DNA from: Acidobacteriota bacterium
GTDB taxonomy: Bacteria > Acidobacteriota > Terriglobia > Versatilivoradales > Versatilivoraceae
NCBI GenBank assembly: GCA_028875575.1
Contig: JAPPDF010000030.1
Span: 32,077-96,076 of the forward strand
Length of the DNA: 64,000 nucleotides
Reading direction: 5' to 3'
Shown here: piece after piece, positions 39,237 to 46,958 of the stretch
How positions within the stretch are numbered: the first letter of the stretch is position 1
Layout of the letters: each line of letters opens with the position of its first letter
Made by a program: the position numbers and the translations under genes
The notes under the pieces: model-generated
What the model saw: only the letters and a program-made list of their open reading frames with translations
Told to the model about the DNA's origin: nothing
Database searches by the model: none

Positions 39237-40244
39237 ATGTTCAAGAAAACACTCAACTGGGCTGTGCTGGGAGTGGGGCAGATTTCCGAGGTGGTGGCCC
39301 CCGCCATCAGGGATTCCGACTGGGCCGTCCCCTATGCCATCGCCAGTCGAACTTTGCACAAGGCCGATGGATTCGCCCGGCGGCACGGTTTTACCAGGAG
39401 CTACGGGTGCTATGAAGCCGTACTGGAAGATCCCGCGGTCGATGTGGTCTACAACCCCCTGCCCAACTGGCTTCACTGCGATTGGACCGTTCGCGCCCTG
39501 GAGGCGGGAAAGCACGTTCTCTGCGAGAAGCCTCTGGCCGAGGACATGGCCGAGTGCCGGAGGATGGTTGCCGTTTCCAGGCAGTGCGGCAGATCGTTGA
39601 TGGAAGCCTTTGCCTATCGCTTTCATCCCCAGACCGCCAGGGTCAAGGAACTGGTCAGCCAGGGCCGTGTGGGCGAGCTCCGCCTGATTCGATCCTCCCT
39701 GGGATTTCCGCTCGACTTCAGCCGGCCCAATGTCCGGCTCAAGCCGAGTCCCGGCGGCGGAGCCCTGATGGACGTGGGCTGCTACTGCATCCATGCGATG
39801 CGCTACCTGACGGACGAAGAACCCCAGACGGTCCTGGGACGGAGCCAGGGTGTCCCGGAGAGCGGCGTGGATCTGACATTCGGCGGGATGCTGATCTTTC
39901 CGGGCGGGTGCCTGGGATTGTTCAGCGGCAGCTTCCGCACCGCCCCCGACTTTCATCTGGAGATCGTCGGCTCCCGGGGACGCCTGCTGGTTCCGTCGCC
40001 ATTCAAGCCCGACCCCAGCCGCAGCGTCCTGCGGTTGGAAGTGGAAGGAGAGGCCCGTGACCTGCCTATTCGAAACGGTGGCAACATGTATCGACTGCAG
40101 GTCGACCACTTCAGCCGCTCCGTCTTGGACGGCCGACCCTTGTCCTTGCCCTTCGAGGATGCGCTGGGTAACATGGCGGTGATCGAGGCCCTGCGGAGTT
40201 CAGCCCGAACCGGCCGGGAAACCCCGATGGGCGAAGGCAGTTAA
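39237..40244 (+). CDS. Gfo/Idh/MocA-family NAD(P)-dependent oxidoreductase
   Basis: 335 residues. The Rossmann fold begins NWAVLGVGQISEVVAPAI (dinucleotide loop), and the family EKP motif is in HVLCEKPLAEDMAECRRM. The catalytic-domain helix FHPQTARVKELVSQGRVGEL and GGGALMDVGCYCIHAMRYL (with the conserved His) follow. The form resembles sugar or trans-dihydrodiol dehydrogenases (D-xylose dehydrogenase type). The substrate cannot be told from the sequence. There is no clear operon partner; the preceding gap is an E4 repeat. Confidence 0.82.
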   Translation: MFKKTLNWAVLGVGQISEVVAPAIRDSDWAVPYAIASRTLHKADGFARRHGFTRSYGCYEAVLEDPAVDVVYNPLPNWLHCDWTVRALEAGKHVLCEKPLAEDMAECRRMVAVSRQCGRSLMEAFAYRFHPQTARVKELVSQGRVGELRLIRSSLGFPLDFSRPNVRLKPSPGGGALMDVGCYCIHAMRYLTDEEPQTVLGRSQGVPESGVDLTFGGMLIFPGGCLGLFSGSFRTAPDFHLEIVGSRGRLLVPSPFKPDPSRSVLRLEVEGEARDLPIRNGGNMYRLQVDHFSRSVLDGRPLSLPFEDALGNMAVIEALRSSARTGRETPMGEGS

Positions 40245-40330
40245 GCGCCCCGGGGGCATCGATTCCGTCCCGGTTTCACTCCGCCGGTCCGTCCGCCGGA
40301 CCCCGGCCTGTCAAGGCCGGCTGCAAGCCA

Positions 40331-41344
40331 ATGATTCCCAAGCTCTCGCCAATGCACGACATCATCATCATCGGCGCGGGGCCTACGGGGTTGGCCTGCG
40401 CCATCGAGGCGGAAACGCGGGGACTGGATTACCTGGTGATCGAGAAGGGGTGCATTGTCAATTCGATCAAGAATTTCCCGCTCCAGATGACCTTCTTCAC
40501 CACTCCGGAACTGCTGGAAATCGGCGGCATGCCATTTGTGACTCCCTACCAGAAGCCGACTCGACTGGAGGCCTTGAAGTACTACCGGCGAGTTGCCGAT
40601 ACCTATCGGCTGAAGCTGCATCTCTACGAAACCGTTTTGAGCGTGGAAGGCCGTGACGGCAATTTTCAGATCAAGACGGAAACTCGGGATCGGCAGGGCC
40701 GCCATTACCGGGCCCGCAAGATCGTCCTGGCCACCGGGTACTACGACATCCCCAACTTTCTGAATGTCCCCGGAGAAGACCTGCCCAAGGTAACCCACTA
40801 CTACAGGGAAGCCCACCCCTACTACGGCATGGACGTGGCGGTGATCGGGGGGAAGAACTCGGCCGCCGTGGCCGCCCTGGATCTCTACCGTGCAGGGGCC
40901 CGGGTCACGCTCATCCACCGGGGGAGCCGACTGAGCTCAAGCATCAAGTACTGGATCAAGCCCGATATCGAAAACCGCATCAAGGCCGGGGAGATCCAGG
41001 CCCGGTTCGACACTACCGTGGTGGAGATCACTCAGCGGACCCTGGTCTTGCGGCACCGCTCGGAGGAGAATGTCGCCCTGGAAAACGACTTCGTGTTCGC
41101 CATGACCGGTTATCGGCCCGACCTGGAATTCTTCCATACCATCGGGGTTCGCCTGGACCCTGAAGATCAGCGGCCCCTGATCGACAAGGAAAGTTACGAG
41201 AGCAATGTTGCCGGAGTCTACCTGGCAGGTGTAGTGGTCGCGGGGATGTTCACCAACGAGGTCTTTATCGAGAACGGTCGATTTCATGGTAAAGTTGTGG
41301 TGGATCACATCACGGAGCGACTGAAGAAGCGGGCTGTTTCGTGA
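40331..41344 (+). CDS. ypdA: YpdA-family putative bacillithiol disulfide reductase
   Basis: 337 residues, a flavin-dependent reductase. FAD loop IIIGAGPTGLACAIEA near the N-terminus, the family motif FPLQMTFFTTPELLEIGG, a NADPH site VAVIGGKNSAAVAALDLYRAG, and GVYLAGVVVAGMFTNEVFIENGR-type C-terminus (shown here in part). YpdA recycles oxidised bacillithiol, a thiol made in acidobacteria, Deinococcus and Firmicutes, but no bshABC gene is in this window. The start at 40331 has a neighbour ATG at 40352 that gives the more usual short N-terminus. The next gene starts on the same GTGA that holds its stop. Confidence 0.85.
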   Translation: MIPKLSPMHDIIIIGAGPTGLACAIEAETRGLDYLVIEKGCIVNSIKNFPLQMTFFTTPELLEIGGMPFVTPYQKPTRLEALKYYRRVADTYRLKLHLYETVLSVEGRDGNFQIKTETRDRQGRHYRARKIVLATGYYDIPNFLNVPGEDLPKVTHYYREAHPYYGMDVAVIGGKNSAAVAALDLYRAGARVTLIHRGSRLSSSIKYWIKPDIENRIKAGEIQARFDTTVVEITQRTLVLRHRSEENVALENDFVFAMTGYRPDLEFFHTIGVRLDPEDQRPLIDKESYESNVAGVYLAGVVVAGMFTNEVFIENGRFHGKVVVDHITERLKKRAVS

Positions 41345-42249
41345 CCTCGGGCCCCCGGCGCAACGCCGGGTGTCGAACCCGGCCGCCTGAAACCGGGAAT
41401 CCCCGGGGTGCGGTGAGAATAGCCATGGCTGCAGCAGGAGGAGAGGGCACTGGCCGCGGACCTACCGTCATGGCTGGCGGGAGCGACGCAGTGTCGGCTC
41501 TCGACTCCAAGGGGGTGCGCGGGCCCAAGGCTGGTCGGGCCGCCGGCTCCAATGGCGAATCGGCGGTTCCGGAGTCCGGACGTCCGGTTTCCCCTTCGTC
41601 CCGGCTGCCCCCCGACTTGTCCCTCTCGCCCGGGCTGAAGGAGCGGGTGCTGGAGGCCGCCAGGAATGTGAGGCCCGAAGCAGCCGGTGACCGGGTTCGC
41701 ACGCTCCCCACATCGCGGGAGGCCTTCGGCTTCCGGGACTGGCTTCCCTGGATCTGCGCTGCCGTGGCAGGTCTGGCGCTGGCGTTCTCCATGGAAAATC
41801 TGCGCCGCCTCGACCGGGAAGTTGCCGTCCATCAGGCCGGCATGGTCGAGTTGGCCGGTCAGGTTCGCGAGCTTCAGGCCAAACTGGACCGCGAGAGCGG
41901 TGCTCCGCTGTTTCCGAGCGATCCCGGCGTCCGGGCCCTGCTCCTGTTGGGGACCCCCAAGAGTCCCGAGGCCAGGGGAGCGGTGTTCTGGAGCGGCCAG
42001 GAACGCAAGGCGCGCCTTTACACCTCCAGGCTCCCGCAACTCTCCCGGGAAAAGACCTACCAACTCTGGCTGATCTCCGACAAACCGGTGGGTGCGGGGA
42101 CCTTTCGAGTCAATCCCGCCGGACAGGGCTATCTGGAGGTAGTCGACCTTGACGGGACGGCTCCGCCCGTGGAGATCGCCGTTAGCATGGAGCCTGCCGG
42201 GGGGGCTCCCCGACTCACGGGGGACGTTTACCTTGCGGGGTCGTTTTAG
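41341..42249 (+). CDS. RskA-type anti-sigma-factor C-terminal domain protein
   Basis: 302 residues if begun at the GTG at 41341 overlapping the ypdA stop; an ATG at 41425 is an alternative. A Gly/Ser/Arg-rich disordered N-terminus is followed by one membrane helix (residues about 134-150, WLPWICAAVAGLALAFS), a coiled coil (LRRLDREVAVHQAGMVELAG) and a periplasmic RskA-like beta domain (ARLYTSRLPQLSREKTYQLWLISDKPVGAGTFRV in two pieces). The usual N-terminal zinc-binding anti-sigma helices are missing, and there is no ECF sigma gene next to it. A cell-surface sensor or structural role remains possible. Confidence 0.62.
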   Translation: MTSGPRRNAGCRTRPPETGNPRGAVRIAMAAAGGEGTGRGPTVMAGGSDAVSALDSKGVRGPKAGRAAGSNGESAVPESGRPVSPSSRLPPDLSLSPGLKERVLEAARNVRPEAAGDRVRTLPTSREAFGFRDWLPWICAAVAGLALAFSMENLRRLDREVAVHQAGMVELAGQVRELQAKLDRESGAPLFPSDPGVRALLLLGTPKSPEARGAVFWSGQERKARLYTSRLPQLSREKTYQLWLISDKPVGAGTFRVNPAGQGYLEVVDLDGTAPPVEIAVSMEPAGGAPRLTGDVYLAGSF

Positions 42250-42261
42250 GGATGCCCGTCC

Positions 42262-43488
42262 TTGGCAAGAATTTCCGATTTAATCCTTCTTAGTTTTTTT
42301 TCGTGGTCCTGCGTGCCCCTTCGCGGAAATCTCTTTTTGTCTCTTCGTGGATGCCCTTCGTCGAGGAGCTTCCTCACTAAGACAATCGTTGCGCTGCCGG
42401 CTCTGATCCTTCTCGGTGCCGTCCCGGTCCCGGCGCACGACTTCGCCTTCACCGAGGCCACCCTCCTGATTCAGCGGGAGGGGGCCTACCGGATCGACCT
42501 ACGGGTGGATGTGGATGCCCTGGCCCTGGGGGTCTCTCCAACCACGGATTCGGCGGAGGTGGTGGCCGAGTTGCAGGCCATGAATCCCGACGAGCTGGCC
42601 GAGGCCGTGGAGAATGCCCGGCAGACGGTGCTGCGCCGGGTCAGGCTTCGTTTCGACGGTGTCAAGCAAAGGCCCGAGATCAGCTTTCCCGAGCAGGGAA
42701 CCGAGCTGGCTCTCGAGAACGAGCTCCCCACTCTACTGGGACTGACGGCCAGGCTTTCGGGAAGGGTGCCCGCCGGGGCCGAAGCCATCACCTTTGGGGC
42801 CTCGCGGGCCTTCAAGACGGTCCACCTCACCCTGCTGGATCAACGCACCGGCCGGTCCAGCCGGCAGGTCCTGGGAGTCGGGCAGGACAGTTCGCCCTAT
42901 TTCCTGCGGGGCGGGGGAGTTGTGGAGGGGATGGGGAGGGTCGCATTCAGTTATCTGATTCTGGGGTTCGAGCACATTCTTCCCGCCGGGGCGGACCACA
43001 TACTGTTCGTGCTGGGCCTGTTTCTCCTGGGGCGGCGGTTTCGACCGCTTCTGTGGCAGGTGACCGCCTTTACTCTGGCCCACTCGGTGACCCTGGTCCT
43101 TTCGAGTTATGACCTGGTGTCGCTGCCTTCACGGCCGGTAGAGGCGCTGATTGCACTCTCCATCGCCTACGTGGCCGCCGAGAACCTGGCCACCTCCGAG
43201 CTGAAGCCCTGGCGCCCGGCGGTGGTATTCGCATTCGGCCTGTTGCACGGGTTGGGATTCGCCGACGTTCTGCGAGATCTGGGTCTGCCGGAACAGCACT
43301 TCATGACCGCCCTGGTGGCCTTCAACGTCGGGGTGGAGCTGGGGCAGGTCGCCGTCCTGCTGTTGGCCTTTGCCGCGGTGGGATGGTTCCGGAAGGAACC
43401 CTGGTACCGCAAGGGCGTGGTCCTGCCGGGTTCGATCCTCATCGGCGCCATCGGCCTCTACTGGTTCCTGGAGCGGGCGTTTGGGTGA
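42262..43488 (+). CDS. HupE/UreJ-like membrane protein
   Basis: About 408 residues. The N-terminal part has a signal segment (TKTIVALPALILLGAVPVPAH) and a periplasmic beta domain (to about residue 225). The C-terminal half is the HupE/UreJ membrane domain: GFEHILPAGADHILFVLGLFLL, TAFTLAHSVTLVL, VEALIALSIAYVAAENL, FGLLHGLGFADVL and FNVGVELGQVAVLLL, with the conserved histidines lying in membrane helices. The family is linked to nickel or cobalt transport; the substrate here is unproven. The first about 37 residues come from a CACGAAGG-type repeat read backwards, so the true start may lie farther in; no ATG is available. Confidence 0.75.
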   Translation: MARISDLILLSFFSWSCVPLRGNLFLSLRGCPSSRSFLTKTIVALPALILLGAVPVPAHDFAFTEATLLIQREGAYRIDLRVDVDALALGVSPTTDSAEVVAELQAMNPDELAEAVENARQTVLRRVRLRFDGVKQRPEISFPEQGTELALENELPTLLGLTARLSGRVPAGAEAITFGASRAFKTVHLTLLDQRTGRSSRQVLGVGQDSSPYFLRGGGVVEGMGRVAFSYLILGFEHILPAGADHILFVLGLFLLGRRFRPLLWQVTAFTLAHSVTLVLSSYDLVSLPSRPVEALIALSIAYVAAENLATSELKPWRPAVVFAFGLLHGLGFADVLRDLGLPEQHFMTALVAFNVGVELGQVAVLLLAFAAVGWFRKEPWYRKGVVLPGSILIGAIGLYWFLERAFG

Positions 43489-43492
43489 GGGG

Positions 43493-43565
43493 GAATGAAG
43501 TTTGAAGTTTGAAGGGTGAAGGTTGAAGGGTGAAGTTTGAAGTTTGGAATGTGGGAAGTGATTTG
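43493..43565. repeat. single left arm of an E4 heptamer repeat
   Basis: GAAGTTT-GAAGTTT-GAAGGGT-GAAGGTT-GAAGGGT units start five bases after the HupE-like stop (43486-43488) and run to about 43560. No inverted right arm follows; an E1 element comes next. Confidence 0.75.
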
Positions 43566-43633
43566 GAGTGTGGGGAGTGGTCAGGCGAGGGTTCGGGGAG
43601 CAGATGGCGTCGTAAGGGACGGGCGCTCGGCAG

Positions 43634-43898
43634 TTTTGGATGGGTGTCGCGTTTCGGAAGGGTGCTTCTTATTCGCCGCATTCACGGCTGGGTTGGCGCG
43701 GAATCCATACGACCCCGGGCTGCCGCCCGGGGCTACCCTGAGACGCTGCTACGCAGCTCTATAAGGATGGTCCGTAGTCAACGTTTCCTTGCCTACCAAC
43801 TCCAACCGCAGCTACGCAGCTCTCGCCGAATACACGACTCTGCAGGGGGACGGGTATTTTTTGATGACAGTGTTCCAGCCGCCAGCTCGGAGACTCCA
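43634..43898 (+). repeat. 260-bp GC-rich repeat (family E1), left copy of an inverted pair
   Basis: Contains GAATCCATACGACCCCGGGC, a hairpin (CCCCGGGC-TGCC-GCCCGGGG-type), AGCTCTATAAGGATGG, CAACGTTTCCTTGCCTACCA, GCAGCTACGCAGCTCTCGCC and GGGTATTTTTTGATGACAGT in that order. It ends 48 bp before the methyltransferase start. Its inverted twin at 44850-45118 matches it at well over 90 percent of positions by eye. Confidence 0.92.
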
Positions 43899-43945
43899 GT
43901 AAGCCGCGAAGCTCCGCAAGCTAACCCACGGGTCGGAGAGAATGC

Positions 43946-44776
43946 ATGGACGAAGCCAAGGACTGCTCCTACCCCATGGAGTACACCGAAGAGGAGTTGC
44001 GGCGGCTTCGGTTTCAGGGACGGTACTGGGGAGGGATCAGCCTGGAAGTGTTAAGGCAGGCCGGTATCGGAACCGGCATGCGCGTACTGGACCTGGGTTG
44101 CGGGGCCGGTGATTTCAGCCTGCAGGCCGCCGAGCTGGTGGGCCCCTCCGGGTCGGTCCTGGGCATTGACCGTTCACCCCAGGCAGTGCAACGGGCCGAC
44201 CGGCGCGCGGCTGCGCTGAAGGTAAACCACCTGCGCTTTCAGGCGGCCGATCTGGAGTCGATCGACCTCCCCCTCACTTTCGACGCCCTCATCGGCCGCT
44301 TCATCCTAATGTTCCTGGCCGACCCGACCAATACGCTAGCCAAGATGATTGATCGGTTAGAACCCGAAGGAGTGGTGGCCTTCGTCGAAACCGACTTGTC
44401 AGTCGCCCGTTCCATCCCGGCCGTACCCAGGGTCGAGACCGCGCTGGAGTGGATCCGGGAAACCTTCCGGCAGGCCGGGATCACCCTGGACCTGGGTCCG
44501 CGATTGTGGCGTCTCTTCCGGGACGCCGGACTGGAAGAACCCCGCCTGGTGGTGCGCCAGAAGTTGCATCCGGCGCCTTGCAGGGACGGGGTCCGGTGGG
44601 TCTCGGAGTTGGTGCGGAGCCTTGTTCCCGAGATGGAACGGCTCGGGGTTGCCTCGGCGGAGGAGGTAGGAATCGAGACGCTTGAAGAGGAGTTGCACCA
44701 GGAACTGCTGAGCCGGGAGGCTACCCTGTGCACCCCGCTGGTCGTGGGAGCCTGCAGCCGGGTCAGGGCATCGTGA
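43946..44776 (+). CDS. class I SAM-dependent methyltransferase
   Basis: 276 residues. Motif I is VLDLGCGAGD at residues 47-56, followed by VLGIDRSPQAVQRAD (acidic residue of motif II) and a motif-III-like FDALIGRFILMFLADP. Such enzymes transfer a methyl group from S-adenosylmethionine; the target, a small molecule or protein, is unknown. The C-terminal half (RLWRLFRDAGLEEPRLVVRQ, VRSLVPEMERLG) resembles that of the UbiE/arsenite/small-molecule type. It has a GGAGAG ribosome site and stands alone, bracketed by inverted E1 repeats 48 bp before and 73 bp after. Confidence 0.83.
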   Translation: MDEAKDCSYPMEYTEEELRRLRFQGRYWGGISLEVLRQAGIGTGMRVLDLGCGAGDFSLQAAELVGPSGSVLGIDRSPQAVQRADRRAAALKVNHLRFQAADLESIDLPLTFDALIGRFILMFLADPTNTLAKMIDRLEPEGVVAFVETDLSVARSIPAVPRVETALEWIRETFRQAGITLDLGPRLWRLFRDAGLEEPRLVVRQKLHPAPCRDGVRWVSELVRSLVPEMERLGVASAEEVGIETLEEELHQELLSREATLCTPLVVGACSRVRAS

Positions 44777-44849
44777 ATCTGCTTCCGTTGCACCTGTTAA
44801 GCGTAATTGGGGTACCGACATACCTCGCCGTCGCATTCGGGGCCCATCG

Positions 44850-45118
44850 GAATCGCCGAGCTGGCGCCTGGAACACTATCATCAAAAAATACCCGTCCCC
44901 CTGCAGAGTCGTGTATTCGGCGAGAGCTGCGTAGCTGCGGTAGGAGTTGGTAGGTAAGGAAACGTTGACTACGGGCCATCCTTATAGAGCTGCGTAGCAG
45001 CGGCTCAGGGTAGCCCCGGGCGGCCGCCCGGGGTCGTATGGATTCCGCACCAACATAGCCGCGAATGCGGCGAATAGGAAGCACCCGTTCGGGAACGCAT
45101 TACTTCTCCAAAGAAACG
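44850..45118 (-). repeat. 260-bp GC-rich repeat (family E1), right copy of an inverted pair
   Basis: Reverse complement of the 43634-43898 copy with all blocks in matching order, including ATACCCGTCCCCCTGCAGAG, CGTAGCTGCGGTAGGAGTTG, ACTACGGGCCATCCTTATAG, and the hairpin CCCCGGGCGGCCGCCCGGGG. It extends through TTACTTCTCCAAAGAAACGCC-like sequence (two parts). Matching ends where the methyltransferase flank begins, so the two copies and the gene form a symmetrical unit of about 1.5 kb. Confidence 0.92.
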
Positions 45119-45119
45119 C

Positions 45120-45325
45120 CGCATAGAGCTGCGAAGCTGCGCCCTCGTGTCGCCTGCAGGGTAAGCCAGGAGAAGCTCGGGAAAGGTCGCATTCAGCAGC
45201 GAATCCGTTGCATCCTTTCCGGCGGAGGCGGCAGCCCGGGGTCGTATGAGCCCGCGCTGCCTTAGCCGCGAATGCGGAGCATTAGAAGCGTCTTTCCGAG
45301 ACGCTCTGCCCCTCCCCGACAACAC
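45120..45325 (-). repeat. degenerate tandem E1 copy
   Basis: CATAGAGCTGCGAAGCTGCG, AGCCCGGGGTCGTATGAGCC and TTAGCCGCGAATGCGG repeat the E1 block order directly after the previous minus copy, with about 70 percent resemblance. It fills the remaining gap before the peptidase gene; no gene is seen. Confidence 0.6.
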
Positions 45326-45356
45326 TTCAAGAACTGGCCCGGGCAGCAACCCGACC

Positions 45357-46517
45357 CTATATCTCCAACACCTTGGGAAACCGTGTCAGGTTGCGATAGC
45401 CCCGGGGCGTGATCAGGATCAGATCCTCGATGCGTACGCCACCGACCCCGGGGTAGTAGAGGCCGGGCTCGACGGTGACCACCTGGCCGGCCTGCAGGAT
45501 CGATTCCTTCCTGGAGCCGATATGGGGCGCCTCGTGGATCTCCAGCCCGACCCCGTGGCCGGTCCCGTGGAAGAAGCCTTGCATGCGTCCCCGCTTCAGG
45601 CCGGTAGGAAAGCCCTTCGAATCGAAGAAGTCCCGAACGGACTGGTGAATCTGCCGGCCGCTGGCTCCCGGTCCGGCCTGTGCGAGCGCCAGTGCCTGGC
45701 CCTCGGCCACGCAGCGGTAGAGCGCTTGGACCCTTTCGCCGGCTCGGCCCCGGACCACGGTTCTGGTGATGTCTCCCCAGTAGCCGTCCTTCTGCGAGCG
45801 CGGGAAGACATCCAGGATGATCGGCTGGTGGGCCGGCAGGGGGCCGTGGCCCTCGTTGTGGGGGTCGCAGCCCTGGGTGCCGCCGGCCACGATGGTGTGG
45901 GTGGCGACGAATCCCAGTTTCAGCAGCACGGTGTTGATGGCCTCCTTGACCCGTTCGGCGGTAAGGGCGCCGCCGTCCTGTTCCAGCTTTCCCCGGGAAG
46001 TGATCCGGGCCTGGCGGATGAGATCGATGCCGGCCTGAAGGCCGTCTTCGGCGGCTCGTTGAGCTCGGGTGATCTGCCGGACCTCCCGGGCTTGCTTGAT
46101 CTGGCGCTGGTCGAAGAAGGGCCCCTGCTTGACCCGGACGCGCAATCCGCGCCGGCGCAACTGAAAGGCCAGTCCGGTGGGGAAGTCGAAGGGGACCAGA
46201 AGGGTGCGCACTCCCCTGCCGGACAGCAACCGGTGCAGCACCGCCGCTGTCGTGATGGCGCGCCGCCCTTCACCGTGGAGTTCCGCCTGCAGCGCCGACA
46301 GCGAAATCACTTCGTCCACCCGGGCCTGGCGGCGGGCCCGATCGATTTCCAGGTCGTTCATCACCACGTGGGAGCGCCCGCCGTGCAGGAAAAAGGCGAA
46401 GCGATCGGGGGCGAAGAATCGGGTGGCATAGAGCAGGTCCGCGTTTCGCTCGCTGGCCGCGAACAGCAGCCGGGCCTCGGTGCCAGGGTCTGTCTCGCAA
46501 TGGTCGGTTTCAGCCAT
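45357..46517 (-). CDS. M24-family metallopeptidase (Xaa-Pro dipeptidase/aminopeptidase-like)
   Basis: 386 residues with an N-terminal creatinase-like domain (to about residue 140) and a C-terminal pita-bread domain. The five metal ligands are seen as Asp in IILDVFPRSQ, Asp in WGDITRTVV, His in HGTGHGVGLEIHE, Glu in VTVEPGLYYP and Glu in GVRIEDLILI. It should cut Xaa-Pro or similar peptides in the cytoplasm. Its start overlaps the end of the HigA-like gene by 8 bp, so it closes a cluster running from dapB. PepQ or PepP assignment is not certain. Confidence 0.88.
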   Translation of the reverse strand: MAETDHCETDPGTEARLLFAASERNADLLYATRFFAPDRFAFFLHGGRSHVVMNDLEIDRARRQARVDEVISLSALQAELHGEGRRAITTAAVLHRLLSGRGVRTLLVPFDFPTGLAFQLRRRGLRVRVKQGPFFDQRQIKQAREVRQITRAQRAAEDGLQAGIDLIRQARITSRGKLEQDGGALTAERVKEAINTVLLKLGFVATHTIVAGGTQGCDPHNEGHGPLPAHQPIILDVFPRSQKDGYWGDITRTVVRGRAGERVQALYRCVAEGQALALAQAGPGASGRQIHQSVRDFFDSKGFPTGLKRGRMQGFFHGTGHGVGLEIHEAPHIGSRKESILQAGQVVTVEPGLYYPGVGGVRIEDLILITPRGYRNLTRFPKVLEI

Positions 46518-46932
46518 GAGAGGAGGATTTGCCGACCGTCTGCAGCGTATTCACGTTTCGCTCAGTGTTCGTGAGTTCGTAGTCACGTACAAGCACATCG
46601 GCTGGAAGGTTCCATTCGATCGACAAGGCCCGGATCATTGCTAGACTGAGCGGGCGGCGCCGATTGAGCACTTCCGAAGCGCGTGGCTGGGAACCAATGA
46701 GTGCCGCAAAATCTTTCTGGCGCAAGCCGCGGGACTCCATTACGTGCTCAATCGCCGAGATCGGGTCCGGTGCCTCTATGGTCCACCTCTCAGCCTCGTA
46801 GGCCTCCACAAGGGTAACCAGAACCTCGAGTTCGTCGCTTTCAGGGGTGTCGGGTGCTGCCCCCATCAGGCCGTCAATTACGGTCAATACCTTGTCGTAG
46901 TCGGCTTCGCTCTTGATCCGTTTGATTTTCAT
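46510..46932 (-). CDS. HigA-like antitoxin / XRE-family regulator without an adjacent toxin
   Basis: 140 residues. The N-terminal half (KIKRIKSEADYDKVLTVIDG, PESDELEVLVTLVEAYEAE) and the HTH (VMESRGLRQKDFAALIGSQP, ASEVLNRRRPLSLAMIRAL) match the HigA-type antitoxin group of COG5499, in which an extended N-terminal dimer region precedes the XRE helix-turn-helix. Its normal partner HigB should lie directly upstream, but only 26 bp separates it from dacB. It overlaps the M24 peptidase by 8 bp and thus sits inside a housekeeping operon. Confidence 0.85.
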   Translation of the reverse strand: MKIKRIKSEADYDKVLTVIDGLMGAAPDTPESDELEVLVTLVEAYEAERWTIEAPDPISAIEHVMESRGLRQKDFAALIGSQPRASEVLNRRRPLSLAMIRALSIEWNLPADVLVRDYELTNTERNVNTLQTVGKSSSHG

Positions 46933-46958
46933 GTCACACTCCCTACTGGAAATGTGAT

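Noticed and set aside
44777..45356. A transposase driving the inverted E1 pair
   Set aside because: All frames in the flanks are short and translate the repeat itself; no DDE, serine or tyrosine recombinase motif was found.
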